Origin: Actinomycetota bacterium
GTDB taxonomy: Bacteria > Actinomycetota > Thermoleophilia > Solirubrobacterales > Solirubrobacteraceae
Direction of reading: 5' to 3'
DNA: 13,207 nucleotides
Assembly (NCBI GenBank): GCA_019348435.1
Contig: JAHWJM010000028.1
Location: 1 to 13,207, forward strand
Numbering within the stretch: the first letter of the stretch is position 1; each line of letters begins with the position of its first letter. Position numbers and translations under genes: made by a program. The notes under the pieces are model-generated. The model was not told where the DNA came from. It ran no database searches and saw only the letters and a program-made list of their open reading frames with translations. Positions 1-7,085 of this stretch are shown one piece after another.

Positions 1-2912
1 GGACCGCCGTCGCCTGGGCTTCGGCGCAGGCTGCTCGGCCGCAGGGGGCTCGGGCTTGGGTCCGCGCGCGGCGAGCACGGCAGCCGCGGCGTCTGCGATC
101 GCCTCGACGGCGACGGCCTCGTCGACCGGCTTGTCGGGCTTGCGACGAGATCGGGGGCGGCGCGAGCGCGCCGCCGGAGCGGACGCCTCGTCATCCTGTA
201 CGGGTGCGACCGTGGCCTCGGCCTCGACCTCGACCGGCGTCGCGCGGTCGGGATCGGAGTCGCGGTGTGCCGGACGGCCGTTGCGCGAGCGGCGCGAACG
301 CTGTCGGGCCGACCCGCTGGCGGCCGCGACGGCGCGATCGCCGCCCTCCGCGCTGCCGTCGCCGTCGGAGCCGTCCTGCGCCGCCAGCACCGCGACCGGC
401 TCGACGACGCCTTCCGCGCCCTCGGCAGCGCTGCCCTTCTTGCGCCGGCGGCGGTTGCCGCGCCGGCCGCGGCTTTGGGGAAGTTGCGCAGCAGCTCGCG
501 CGACAACGCGCTCGGCTTGCGCGCCAGGCGCGTGCGCGCCCCGCGCAGGGTCTCCTCGCCCTCCGGCGTGTGCGCGATCGCGGCGGCGAGCAGCGCGGCG
601 CTCAGGCGCCGGTCCTGCTTGCGCGCCGCGTGGACGAGCCGGCGCGCGTTGCGCGCGTGCGCCGTGCCGCTGGAGTTCACGAGCAGCCCGAGCAGGCGCT
701 TGGTCTCCGGCCAGCGCTGCACCGCGTACTCCTCGTGGACCTCGCGCGTGTAGGAGGCCAGGCGCCAGATCCAGGGGTTGGCCTGGTCGCGGCGGCCGAT
801 CCGCTTCTCGGCGAGCGCCAGCAGCATCACCTTCGTCGCCTCGCGTCGCTCGTCGCGCGTCCACGTGCCGATGATGTCGATCGCCTTGTCGAAGGCCTCG
901 CCGTCGCGCGACGCGGCGATCTCCTGCAGCGCGCGGATGCGCAGCTGCGGGTTCTTGTTGCGCTGCACCGCGGTCAGCAGAAAGGCGCGCTTGAACTCGC
1001 CGCCGCGGTCGAAGTGCAGCATCGCGCGCGCCCGGCGCCAGCCGCTGGGCGCGACGCGTGCGCCGGCCAGCGCCGCCCACTGGATCTGCTCGCCGTAGGG
1101 CAGGTGCTCGACGGCGATGCGCCACAGCTCGCGCTCGAAGACGTCGATCCGGCGGTCCTCGTCGGCGGTGACCGGCAGCACGCGGCGCTCGACGCGCACC
1201 CGCCGGCCGCGGCCGCGGCGCACCGGGCCGACGACGATCGCGCCGCCGCGGTAGACGTCGCGATCGAGCAGCGAATGCAGCGTGACGACGGCATCGTCGT
1301 TCTTGGTGTCGGGCGCGACGAAGTCGACGACGAGCCCCGCCTCCTTGCCGGGATGGCGGCGCGTCACGCGCCCGACGCGCTGCTGGTAGATGCGCTTCGA
1401 CGCGGTCGGCGCGAGATGCATGCACACGGTCGCGCGCGGCGAGTTCCATCCCTCGGCCAGCAGCTGCGCGTTGACGAGCACGTCGACGTCGCCGCGCTCG
1501 TAGCTGGCGAGGATCTCGGCGAGCTCGCGCTTCTTCGTCTCGCCCGAGACGGCCATCGCCTTCATGCCCTGCTCGCGAAACGCCGCCGCGACGTTGTAGG
1601 CGTGCCGCACGCCGGCGGCGTAGACGACGCCCGGCACGCCGTTGAAGCGCACCTTGTAGAGGTCGGCGACCGCGTAGTTGAACGGCGCCTGGTCGAGCAG
1701 CTCGGCGAGCATCTCCTGGTCGAACTCGACGTCGACCTCGCCGCGGCGCAGCGGCACCTTGGCGATCGTCCGCACGCCGGGCCCGGGCGGGATGCGTACG
1801 CAGCGCAGCGGCGAGATGACGCCGCGGCGGGCGGCCTGCGCGAGATCGAAGCGCGACGTCTGCGTCGGAAACAGATCGGTGACGTGGCGTGCGATGAGCG
1901 CGCCGGTGGCGGTCATGCCGATGAAGACCGGGCCGGTCCACTCGCGGATCGCGGCGCTCGTCTTCTCGCCCAGCGCGGTGTGCGCCTCGTCGCAGATGAC
2001 GATCGAGTAGGCCGAGGAGATGTTGCCCGCGTTGCGCACGAACCACTGGTAGGTCTCGACGGTGACGGGGCCGTTGGCGGCGTCCTGGCCCTTGAGCAGG
2101 GCCGGCGTGACCCGCTTGGAGTAGCCGCGCTCCTTCAGCTCGCCGTGGAACTGGTCGACGAGGTTGCGGCGGTGCGTGAGGATCAGGATCCCGCCGGTGC
2201 GCGACGCGTCGACGAAGCCCATCGCCGCGACGGTCTTGCCGGCGCCCGTCGCGTGCTCGAACCAGAAGCGCTTGTGGGCGTTGGGATCGTCGGGCGCCTC
2301 GTCGAGCTGGTCCTCGTCGAGCGCACCCTCCGGCGAGTCGTCCTCGTCGGGCTCCTGCTCCTCCTCGTCGTCGTCGTCGTCGCCGATGTCGATCTCGATG
2401 TCGAGCGGCGACAGGTCCTCGGGCTCGTCGTCCTCGTCGTCGTCGTCGTCCTCGTCGTCATCCGCGTCGCCGGCCACCGCGAAGTCACTGTCGTCGGGCT
2501 CGTCGTCGTCGACCGCCAGCACCGGCGCGGCAGCGGGCGCCGGCGCCGAGGCGCCGTTGCGCTGGGCCTCTGCGAGCAGCGCCGTCAGCGTGCCCGACAG
2601 CGCATCGACCTGGTGGGGGTTCAGCGACGTGCCGTCGGCCAGCTTGGGCTCGTCGTCGGAGAGCACGCGCTCGAGGCCGAGCATGAGCGAGTAGCGCCTC
2701 CGCCACTCCGTGGAGGGAACCTTGCGCCCGGCGTCGATCTCCAGCAGCGCGGTGTCGAGCGCGCGCCGCCGCGCCGTGCCGCGCGCGAGCGCCTCCTCCA
2801 GGGTCTCGCCGGCGTGCACGAACGACTCGCGCGTGAACTTCTCCGCGCGCTTGATGTCGGAGGGCTTGGGAACGGACGTGGCCGCGACGGCCACTGGCGT
2901 GGGATCAGCCAA
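1..2912 (-). CDS. Superfamily II DEAD/DEAH-box helicase, partial at left edge, apparent frameshift near 475
   Basis: An ATP-dependent nucleic-acid helicase or translocase of superfamily II; its substrate cannot be told from sequence. Residues are counted from the TTG at 2912: Q-motif-like LNPHQ (97-101), acidic insertion (about 135-209), Walker A TGAGKT (222-227), DEAH (308-311), motif III-like TATG (334-337) and motif VI QRVGRVTRR (511-519). An alanine- and arginine-rich helical region follows to about residue 810. The TTG start is chosen because AGGAAG lies 6-11 bases upstream on the coding strand and the upstream frame has no better ATG. From about 475 down to 1 the original frame becomes an R/S/P-rich shadow-like translation. 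The neighbouring frame continues as a plausible charged tail (RGRRGNRRRRKKG, then acidic and basic stretches), which suggests a one-base indel. The stop lies outside the window. It is transcribed divergently from the thioredoxin gene. The helicase assignment is firm; the biological role is unknown. Confidence 0.9.
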   Translation of the reverse strand, partial: MADPTPVAVAATSVPKPSDIKRAEKFTRESFVHAGETLEEALARGTARRRALDTALLEIDAGRKVPSTEWRRRYSLMLGLERVLSDDEPKLADGTSLNPHQVDALSGTLTALLAEAQRNGASAPAPAAAPVLAVDDDEPDDSDFAVAGDADDDEDDDDDEDDEPEDLSPLDIEIDIGDDDDDEEEQEPDEDDSPEGALDEDQLDEAPDDPNAHKRFWFEHATGAGKTVAAMGFVDASRTGGILILTHRRNLVDQFHGELKERGYSKRVTPALLKGQDAANGPVTVETYQWFVRNAGNISSAYSIVICDEAHTALGEKTSAAIREWTGPVFIGMTATGALIARHVTDLFPTQTSRFDLAQAARRGVISPLRCVRIPPGPGVRTIAKVPLRRGEVDVEFDQEMLAELLDQAPFNYAVADLYKVRFNGVPGVVYAAGVRHAYNVAAAFREQGMKAMAVSGETKKRELAEILASYERGDVDVLVNAQLLAEGWNSPRATVCMHLAPTASKRIYQQRVGRVTRRHPGKEAGLVVDFVAPDTKNDDAVVTLHSLLDRDVYRGGAIVVGPVRRGRGRRVRVERRVLPVTADEDRRIDVFERELWRIAVEHLPYGEQIQWAALAGARVAPSGWRRARAMLHFDRGGEFKRAFLLTAVQRNKNPQLRIRALQEIAASRDGEAFDKAIDIIGTWTRDERREATKVMLLALAEKRIGRRDQANPWIWRLASYTREVHEEYAVQRWPETKRLLGLLVNSSGTAHARNARRLVHAARKQDRRLSAALLAAAIAHTPEGEETLRGARTRLARKPSALSRELLRNFPKAAAGAATAAGARRAALPRARKASSSRSRCWRRRTAPTATAARRAAIAPSRPPAGRPDSVRAARATAVRHTATPIPTARRRSRSRPRPRSHPYRMTRRPLRRRARAAPDLVASPTSRSTRPSPSRRSQTPRLPCSPRADPSPSPLRPSSLRRSPGDGG
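471..485 (-). other. Apparent frameshift site in the helicase gene
   Basis: On the coding strand the frame reads AAC TTC CCC AAA GCC. Up to here it gives good helicase sequence (ending SRELLRNFPK). Beyond it the convincing protein frame is the one starting with CGC at 471, giving RGRRGNRRRRKKGS. One missing base in the C run, or a -1 slip on CCC-AAA, would restore a continuous reading frame. Both frames stay open to the window edge, so no stop codon settles it. A sequencing error, a real mutation and recoding are all possible; homopolymer error is the simplest. Confidence 0.6.
2340..2466 (-). repeat. GAC/GAG trinucleotide low-complexity tract encoding an acidic linker
   Basis: Two blocks of imperfect GAC/GAG triplets on the coding strand (about 2352-2381 and 2424-2461) encode runs of Asp and Glu. 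They are separated by a short segment, LSPLDIEIDIG. The blocks sit inside the helicase gene between the Q-motif-like residues and Walker A. Such triplet runs can expand or contract in frame, so length variation between strains would be expected. Confidence 0.8.
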
Positions 2913-2918
2913 GGTCGG

Positions 2919-2924
2919 CTTCCT
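2919..2924 (-). promoter_or_regulatory. Ribosome binding site deciding the helicase TTG start
   Basis: The coding strand reads AGGAAG, then a 6-base spacer (CCGACC), then TTG GCT GAT. This is the best Shine-Dalgarno match near the 5' end of the frame and supports TTG at 2912 as the start. Confidence 0.6.
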
Positions 2925-3002
2925 GCTCGAACGTGAGGTGGATCGCGCTCGCAATCCGTCGCGATCCCGACACCGAGACCAGCTCGGCGCGGCGGGGTGA
3001 GG

Positions 3003-3019
3003 CGTCTCCGGCGGAGACG
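3003..3019. repeat. Perfect 17-bp inverted repeat (7-bp arms, 3-nt loop)
   Basis: CGTCTCC, GGC, GGAGACG. The arms are exact reverse complements. It lies between the divergent genes and downstream of the putative helicase promoter, so it could be an operator or a hairpin in the helicase mRNA leader. No T-run follows on either strand, so an intrinsic terminator is unlikely. Confidence 0.55.
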
Positions 3020-3106
3020 GGCCCTCCACCCGCGTCGACAACGAGGATAGCGAAAGCGGCGGATGTGACTACAAGATGTGAACCGTCTGCGACCCTTCCT
3101 CACCGG

Positions 3107-3700
3107 ATGCGCAACGTGTTGCTCGTGCTCGGAGCCCTCGCCCTCGTGGTGGCGGTCGTCATCGGCGCCAACCAGGCCGGCGAGAGCGACCCCGCCGCGA
3201 GCGCCGCGGCGCCGCGGGCGCTGTCGCTCGCGGAGGTCTCCCGGCCGCTCGACGGCGCGCCCCCGCAGCTCGCCGCGCTGCACGCCCGCGTCAACGCGCT
3301 TCAGCCGGGCGGGAGGGCCGCGCTGGAGACGCAGCTGCGCGCGCTGCGTGGTCATCCGGTGGTGGTGAACCTGTGGGCCTCGTGGTGTGACCCCTGCCGG
3401 TTCGAGCTGCCGTTCTTCCAGCGCCAGGCGGTCAAGCGCGGCGCCCAGGTCGCCTTTCTCGGGGTGAACTCCGGCGACAACCGCGCCGAAGCACGCAAGC
3501 TGAGCGCGCGGTATCCGATGCCCTACCCGTCCATCGAGGACCCCCGGCAGAGCGTCGTCGCGCACTACGGAGCCGTTGGCCTGCCGGTGACGGCGTTCTA
3601 CGACGCGCGCGGCAAGCGCGTCCTCGTCCACCAGGGCCGCTTCAGCTCCGAGGCGCAACTGGCGGCGCAGATCGAGCGCTACGCGCTCGGCCGCGGGTGA
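3107..3700 (+). CDS. Membrane-anchored TlpA/ResA-like thioredoxin-fold protein
   Basis: A thiol-disulfide oxidoreductase of the TlpA/ResA type, expected to act outside the membrane on cysteines of exported proteins or cytochrome c maturation partners. From the ATG at 3107 it has 197 residues: a hydrophobic N-terminal anchor (about 4-20), an Ala/Pro-rich linker, then a thioredoxin fold with the active site ASWCDPC (Cys94 and Cys97) and a cis-proline in GLPVT (Pro160). The frame is open further upstream to 2933, but ATG 3107 puts a transmembrane segment right at the N-terminus. GTG 3065 is the alternative. The Shine-Dalgarno sequence is weak. It is the first gene of a plus-strand run, with 19 bases before the next gene. 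No ccd or ccs cytochrome biogenesis genes are visible nearby, so the partner is unknown. Confidence 0.85.
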   Translation: MRNVLLVLGALALVVAVVIGANQAGESDPAASAAAPRALSLAEVSRPLDGAPPQLAALHARVNALQPGGRAALETQLRALRGHPVVVNLWASWCDPCRFELPFFQRQAVKRGAQVAFLGVNSGDNRAEARKLSARYPMPYPSIEDPRQSVVAHYGAVGLPVTAFYDARGKRVLVHQGRFSSEAQLAAQIERYALGRG

Positions 3701-3719
3701 GCGTTGCGGTCGGGCCGAG

Positions 3720-4580
3720 ATGGGCCTGCCGCCGCTGGGTAGGCCGGTGAACTCCTCCGTGCACGAGATCCGCATCGACCCGCTGTCCGGCCTGCGCGCG
3801 ATCGTCGCGAGCGACCGTCCACCGCCGGACGGCGTGCCGCTCCTCACGCCCGAGACGCAGGCGCCGGAGCTCGACGCGCAGCCCGCGCTCTACACGGCGC
3901 TGCCGGCGACCGGGACGCACGAGGTGATCGTCAACCACCCGCTTCCGCTCACGACGCTCGCCGAGCTGACCGTCGAGCAGGTGCAGGCGGCCGTCGAGAT
4001 CTGGCGCGAGCGCATGCGCGCGCACGCCGGTGCCGCCTACGTGCACGTCTGCGTCGACGAGCAGCCCACGGCGGGCGCCGAGCCGGCGCCGTCACAGGCG
4101 CAGCTCTACGCGCTGGACTTCGTGCCGGCCGTCGTCGCGCGCGAGCGCGAGCGCTTCAGCGCCCACGCCGTGCGGACGATGGGCTCGAACCTGCTCGAGG
4201 ACCTCATCCAGGAGGAGGTGCGCCGCCGCGACCGGATCGTCGCGATCGACGAGGAGGCCGTTCTGCTGTGCCCCTACGCCTCGAGCGGCCCTCACGCGCT
4301 CATGCTCGCCCCGCGCCGGCGGCGCGAGCGCTTCGAGGACGAGGGCCCGAGCGGCGCCGCGCTGCTGCACGACGCGCTGTCGCGCCTCGCGCGCCATTTC
4401 GGCGAAAGCCCGCCGCTGAGCCTGTGGGTGCGCACCGCCCCGCGCGACGCCGAGCGCTTCTGCTGGCGCATCGACATCGTTCCGCGGCTGGCGCCGGCGC
4501 CGGGCCTCGAGCTCGGCGCGGGGCTGCATCGCAACGACGTGGCACCCGAGCGGGCGGCTGCCGAGCTGCGCGCCGTCTGA
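3720..4580 (+). CDS. GalT-like (HIT superfamily) protein lacking catalytic and zinc-binding residues
   Basis: The 286-residue protein resembles galactose-1-phosphate uridylyltransferase along its length. It has an N-terminal EIRIDPLSGLRAIVA (16-30, GalT-like start), THEVIVNHP (66-74), AGAEPAPSQAQLYALDFVP (118-136), CPYASSGPHALMLAP (184-198) and FCWRIDIVPR (247-256). In GalT the third segment holds the nucleotidylated histidine in an HPH-S/G-Q motif. Here the matching positions read P124-S-Q126-A-Q128, so both histidines are gone. The usual N-terminal CxxC zinc pair is absent, and the C-terminal FHWH-like motif is FCWR. It is therefore probably not a working uridylyltransferase; a binding or regulatory role, or another chemistry, is possible. 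The start is uncertain: GTG 3747 or GTG 3759 would remove a non-conserved leader. It is followed after 4 bases by the AEC permease. Confidence 0.75.
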   Translation: MGLPPLGRPVNSSVHEIRIDPLSGLRAIVASDRPPPDGVPLLTPETQAPELDAQPALYTALPATGTHEVIVNHPLPLTTLAELTVEQVQAAVEIWRERMRAHAGAAYVHVCVDEQPTAGAEPAPSQAQLYALDFVPAVVARERERFSAHAVRTMGSNLLEDLIQEEVRRRDRIVAIDEEAVLLCPYASSGPHALMLAPRRRRERFEDEGPSGAALLHDALSRLARHFGESPPLSLWVRTAPRDAERFCWRIDIVPRLAPAPGLELGAGLHRNDVAPERAAAELRAV

Positions 4581-4584
4581 CCGG

Positions 4585-5490
4585 ATGCCCGCTCTTGCGC
4601 TGGCGATCGTCGTCGCGGTCGCCGTCGGCGTGTGGGCGCAACGCCGCTACGGCGACGGCGCGCTGGCGCTGACGCGGCGGCTGCTGGACGCGATGCTCTA
4701 CGTCGCGCTGCCGTTCATCACGTTCTTCGTCGTCGCGCGCGCCGATCTCACCGCCGGCGCCGGCGTCGGGATCCTGCTGGCGTACCTGGCGCTCGCCGCG
4801 ACGGGATTGCTGGCGTGGGCGCTGGCGACGCGCCTGCTGCGCCTTGCGCCGCGCGCCGCCGCGATGGTCGTCATCGCCGCGATCATGGCGAACACCGGGT
4901 ACTTCGGCGCGCCGGTCGTCGCGACCCTGCTCGGCCACGACCAGCTCGGCGCGGCGGTCACGTTCGACGCGCTCGTCTCGGCCCCGGTGTTCTACGGCGC
5001 CGCGTTTCTCATCGCGGCGATGCTCACGACGCGCGGCCAGCCGTCCGCCGCGCGCCTGCGCACCTACGTGCTGCGCAACCCGCCGCTCATCGCGGTCGCC
5101 GCCGCGCTCGTCGCGCCCGACGCGCTGGCGCCCGACGTCCTCGTCGACGCTGCGCGCGTGACGGTCCTGGCGATCGCGCCGGTCGGCTTCTTCGTCGTCG
5201 GCGTGCGCCTCGCCGCCGAGCGGATCGGCGTTGCGCCGTCGCTCGCCGCGCCGGTGGCGGTTGTCGTGGGACTACGTATCGTCGTGGCGCCGCTGCTGCT
5301 CGTGGCGCTCGCGGCGATCGTCGCCGACGTGCCCGACGCATACCTCCTGCAGGCGGCGATGCCGGTGGGCGTCAACACGCTGGTCGTCGCGCACGCCTAC
5401 GACCTCGACGCGGCCATCGCAGCCGCGGCCCTGGCCTGCTCGACGGCGCTCGCGCTGGTCGCCGCGGTCGCTGCCGCGATCCTGACGTGA
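4585..5490 (+). CDS. AEC (auxin efflux carrier) family permease
   Basis: An integral membrane secondary transporter of the AEC family, whose bacterial members export or exchange small carboxylates or amino acids; the substrate here is unknown. The 301-residue product is almost entirely hydrophobic, with about ten membrane segments in two halves of five. Family signatures are visible in ANTGYFGAPV (102-111) and near the end in AMPVGVNTLVVAHAYDLD (258-275). The size matches the family norm of about 300-320. The ATG at 4585 lies 4 bases after the preceding stop, so translation is probably coupled. There is no strong Shine-Dalgarno sequence. The GalT-like neighbour does not indicate a substrate. 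Confidence 0.85.
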   Translation: MPALALAIVVAVAVGVWAQRRYGDGALALTRRLLDAMLYVALPFITFFVVARADLTAGAGVGILLAYLALAATGLLAWALATRLLRLAPRAAAMVVIAAIMANTGYFGAPVVATLLGHDQLGAAVTFDALVSAPVFYGAAFLIAAMLTTRGQPSAARLRTYVLRNPPLIAVAAALVAPDALAPDVLVDAARVTVLAIAPVGFFVVGVRLAAERIGVAPSLAAPVAVVVGLRIVVAPLLLVALAAIVADVPDAYLLQAAMPVGVNTLVVAHAYDLDAAIAAAALACSTALALVAAVAAAILT

Positions 5491-5527
5491 GCCTTGAGGT
5501 GCCGACGGCTGACGCCATGCCCGTGGC

Positions 5528-5531
5528 AGGA
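5528..5531 (+). promoter_or_regulatory. Ribosome binding site choosing the second ATG of the phosphofructokinase
   Basis: AGGA ends 8 bases before ATG 5540 but touches the first ATG at 5531. The second ATG also begins at MARIGVLTGGGD, which matches the usual family start. The start is therefore taken at 5540. Confidence 0.6.
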
Positions 5532-5539
5532 TGGCGCGC

Positions 5540-6577
5540 ATGGCACGAATCGGAGTTCTGACAGGCGGCGGCGACTGCCCCGGCCTCAACCCCGTCATCC
5601 GCGGAATCGTCCGCAAGGGGATCGACCACTACGGACACGAGATCTTCGGCTTTCGCAAGGGCTGGAAGGGCGTTCTCGACAACGACGCGATCGAGCTCAC
5701 GCGCGAGAACACGAGCGGCATCCTGCACAAGGGCGGCACGATCCTCGGCACGTCGCGAACGAACGTCTACAAGACCGAGAACGGGGAGGAGCGGGTGCTC
5801 GCGGCGCTCGAGGAGCGCGGCATCGACGTGCTCATCCCGATCGGCGGCGACGACACCCTCGGCGTCGCGCGCAAGCTCTTCGAAGCCGGCTTTCCCACCG
5901 TCGGCGTCCCCAAGACGATCGACAACGACCTCAACGCGACCGACTACACGTTCGGCTTCCAGACGGCCGTGCAGATCGCGACCGAGGCGATCGACCGCCT
6001 GCACTCGACGGCGGAGTCCCACGACCGCGTCATCATCTGCGAGGTCATGGGCCGCGACGCCGGCTGGATCGCCTGCTATTCGGGCATGGCCGGCGGCGCC
6101 GACGTGGTCCTCGTGCCGGAGCACCCGTTCGACCTCGACGAGGTCTGCGGCCACATCACGAATCGTCACGAGACGACCGGCAGGACGTTCTCGATCGTCG
6201 TGGTCGCCGAGGGTGCGGCGCCGGCCGGCGGCGGCGAGGCCGCGACGGCGGCCGACACGGTCGACTCCTTCGGCCACGCCCGCCTCGGGGGGATCGCGCA
6301 CCAGCTCGAGAAGCAGATCGAGGAGAAGACCGGCTACGAATGCCGCGCCACCGTGCTCGGCCACATCCAGCGCGGCGGCTCGCCGCTCGCGTTCGACCGC
6401 GTGCTCGGTACCCGCTTCGGCGTCGCCGCGATCGACGCCGCGTCCAACGGCGACTTCGGGAAGATGGTCGCACTGCACGGCACCGCGATCGAGCTCGTCG
6501 CGCTCGAGGACGCGCTCAGCGAGCCCAAGCTGCTCGACCCGCAGCTCTTCGAGACGGCCGGCGTCTTCTTCGGTTAG
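5540..6577 (+). CDS. pfkA: 6-phosphofructokinase, group III type, predicted pyrophosphate-dependent
   Basis: Phosphorylates fructose 6-phosphate to fructose 1,6-bisphosphate in glycolysis in the cytoplasm. The 345-residue protein carries the family motifs GGGDCPGLN (9-17), PIGGDDTLG (100-108), PKTIDND with catalytic Asp128 (124-130), MGRDAGW (170-176) and HIQRGGSPLAFDR (275-287). Two residues decide the phosphoryl donor in this family. The position equal to E. coli Gly104 is Asp105 here, and the one equal to Gly124 is Lys125. The Asp/Lys pair is the established signature of PPi-dependent enzymes, which work reversibly, while ATP enzymes keep Gly at the first position. I therefore predict PPi use (pfp-like, EC 2.7.1.90) from sequence alone. 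It lies 49 bases after the AEC gene and 32 bases before dtd. Confidence 0.93.
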   Translation: MARIGVLTGGGDCPGLNPVIRGIVRKGIDHYGHEIFGFRKGWKGVLDNDAIELTRENTSGILHKGGTILGTSRTNVYKTENGEERVLAALEERGIDVLIPIGGDDTLGVARKLFEAGFPTVGVPKTIDNDLNATDYTFGFQTAVQIATEAIDRLHSTAESHDRVIICEVMGRDAGWIACYSGMAGGADVVLVPEHPFDLDEVCGHITNRHETTGRTFSIVVVAEGAAPAGGGEAATAADTVDSFGHARLGGIAHQLEKQIEEKTGYECRATVLGHIQRGGSPLAFDRVLGTRFGVAAIDAASNGDFGKMVALHGTAIELVALEDALSEPKLLDPQLFETAGVFFG

Positions 6578-6586
6578 CAACCGGAA

Positions 6587-6608
6587 CCCCACCCACCCCC
6601 GGAATCCC
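6587..6608 (-). other. Potential G-quadruplex motif between pfkA and dtd
   Basis: The minus strand holds four G-runs of 3, 5, 3 and 4 bases with loops ATTCC, T and T, which fits the G3+N1-7 pattern. It lies on the template strand in the short pfkA-dtd gap, so the mRNA itself is C-rich there. The effect, if any, would be on transcription or replication rather than on RNA folding. It fills the space where a dtd ribosome binding site would be expected. Confidence 0.45.
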
Positions 6609-6609
6609 G

Positions 6610-7026
6610 GTGCGCGCGCTCGTCCAGCGCGTCTCGCGCGCGGAGGTGCGCGTCGACGGCGAGGTCGTCGCGCGGATCGGTCGCGGGCTGCTCGTCCTGC
6701 TCGGGATCACGCACGACGACGACGCGGCGCGCGCCGACCGGCTCGCCGACAAGGTCCGCGCGCTACGCGTGTTCGCCGACGACGAGGGCCGGATGAACGA
6801 GCCGCTGGGCGACCGCGAGGTGCTCTGCGTCAGCCAGTTCACGCTCTACGGCGATACACGCAAGGGCAACCGCCCGTCGTACGCGGCGGCGGCGCCGGCC
6901 GCCGTCGCCGCGCCGCTCTACGAGCGCTTTCGTACGCGGCTGGGCGCCCAGGGCGGCGTGTTCGGCGCGGACATGGCGGTCGAGCTCGTCAACGACGGCC
7001 CGGTCACGCTGCTGCTCGAGGCCTGA
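6610..7026 (+). CDS. dtd: D-aminoacyl-tRNA deacylase (D-Tyr-tRNA deacylase)
   Basis: Hydrolyses D-amino acids (and glycine) mischarged on tRNA, a chiral proofreading step in translation. The 138-residue product has the DTD hallmark motifs: SQFTLYGDTRKGNRPS (75-90), which contains the catalytic-site threonine, and NDGPVT (128-133), which carries the Gly-cisPro pair that excludes L-amino acids. The N-terminal RALVQRVSRAEVRVDGE is also typical. The length fits the family (about 145). The GTG start at 6610 is chosen because the protein begins exactly where family members do; only a weak GGAA (6601-6604) precedes it. It follows pfkA by 32 bases and probably shares its transcript. Confidence 0.95.
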   Translation: MRALVQRVSRAEVRVDGEVVARIGRGLLVLLGITHDDDAARADRLADKVRALRVFADDEGRMNEPLGDREVLCVSQFTLYGDTRKGNRPSYAAAAPAAVAAPLYERFRTRLGAQGGVFGADMAVELVNDGPVTLLLEA

Positions 7027-7085
7027 CGGCCAGCCCCTCGTGGCGAGCGGCGGCGTCTCGGAGCACCGCCCACCACGGTCGAGCG

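Larger units (their letters stand above)
2913..3106. promoter_or_regulatory. Divergent intergenic region between helicase and thioredoxin genes
   Basis: This 194-bp gap should carry promoters for both flanking genes. On the minus strand a possible promoter is TTGTAG (3074-3069), a 19-base spacer, and TATCCT (3049-3044), which would give a helicase leader of roughly 125 nt. No convincing promoter could be assigned on the plus strand. A perfect inverted repeat lies at 3003-3019. No coding sequence is supported here; the plus-strand frame reading through from 2933 looks like non-coding sequence before the ATG at 3107. Confidence 0.4.

Noticed and set aside
2352..2461. CRISPR-like or regulatory repeat array
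   Set aside because: The repeats are in-frame GAC/GAG triplets coding for acidic residues, without spacers or a regular unit.
204..2936. A 910-codon open frame on the plus strand
   Set aside because: It is the antisense of the helicase gene. Its translation is dominated by Arg, Val, Leu and Asp with no domain motifs, while the minus strand has ordered helicase motifs.
2933..3106. N-terminal extension of the thioredoxin protein
   Set aside because: The 58 extra residues have no signal character, and starting at ATG 3107 puts the membrane anchor at the N-terminus.
5494..6609. Upstream extension of the dtd frame through the phosphofructokinase gene
   Set aside because: The first ~370 codons are Arg/Pro-rich shadow of pfkA; DTD homology begins exactly at GTG 6610.
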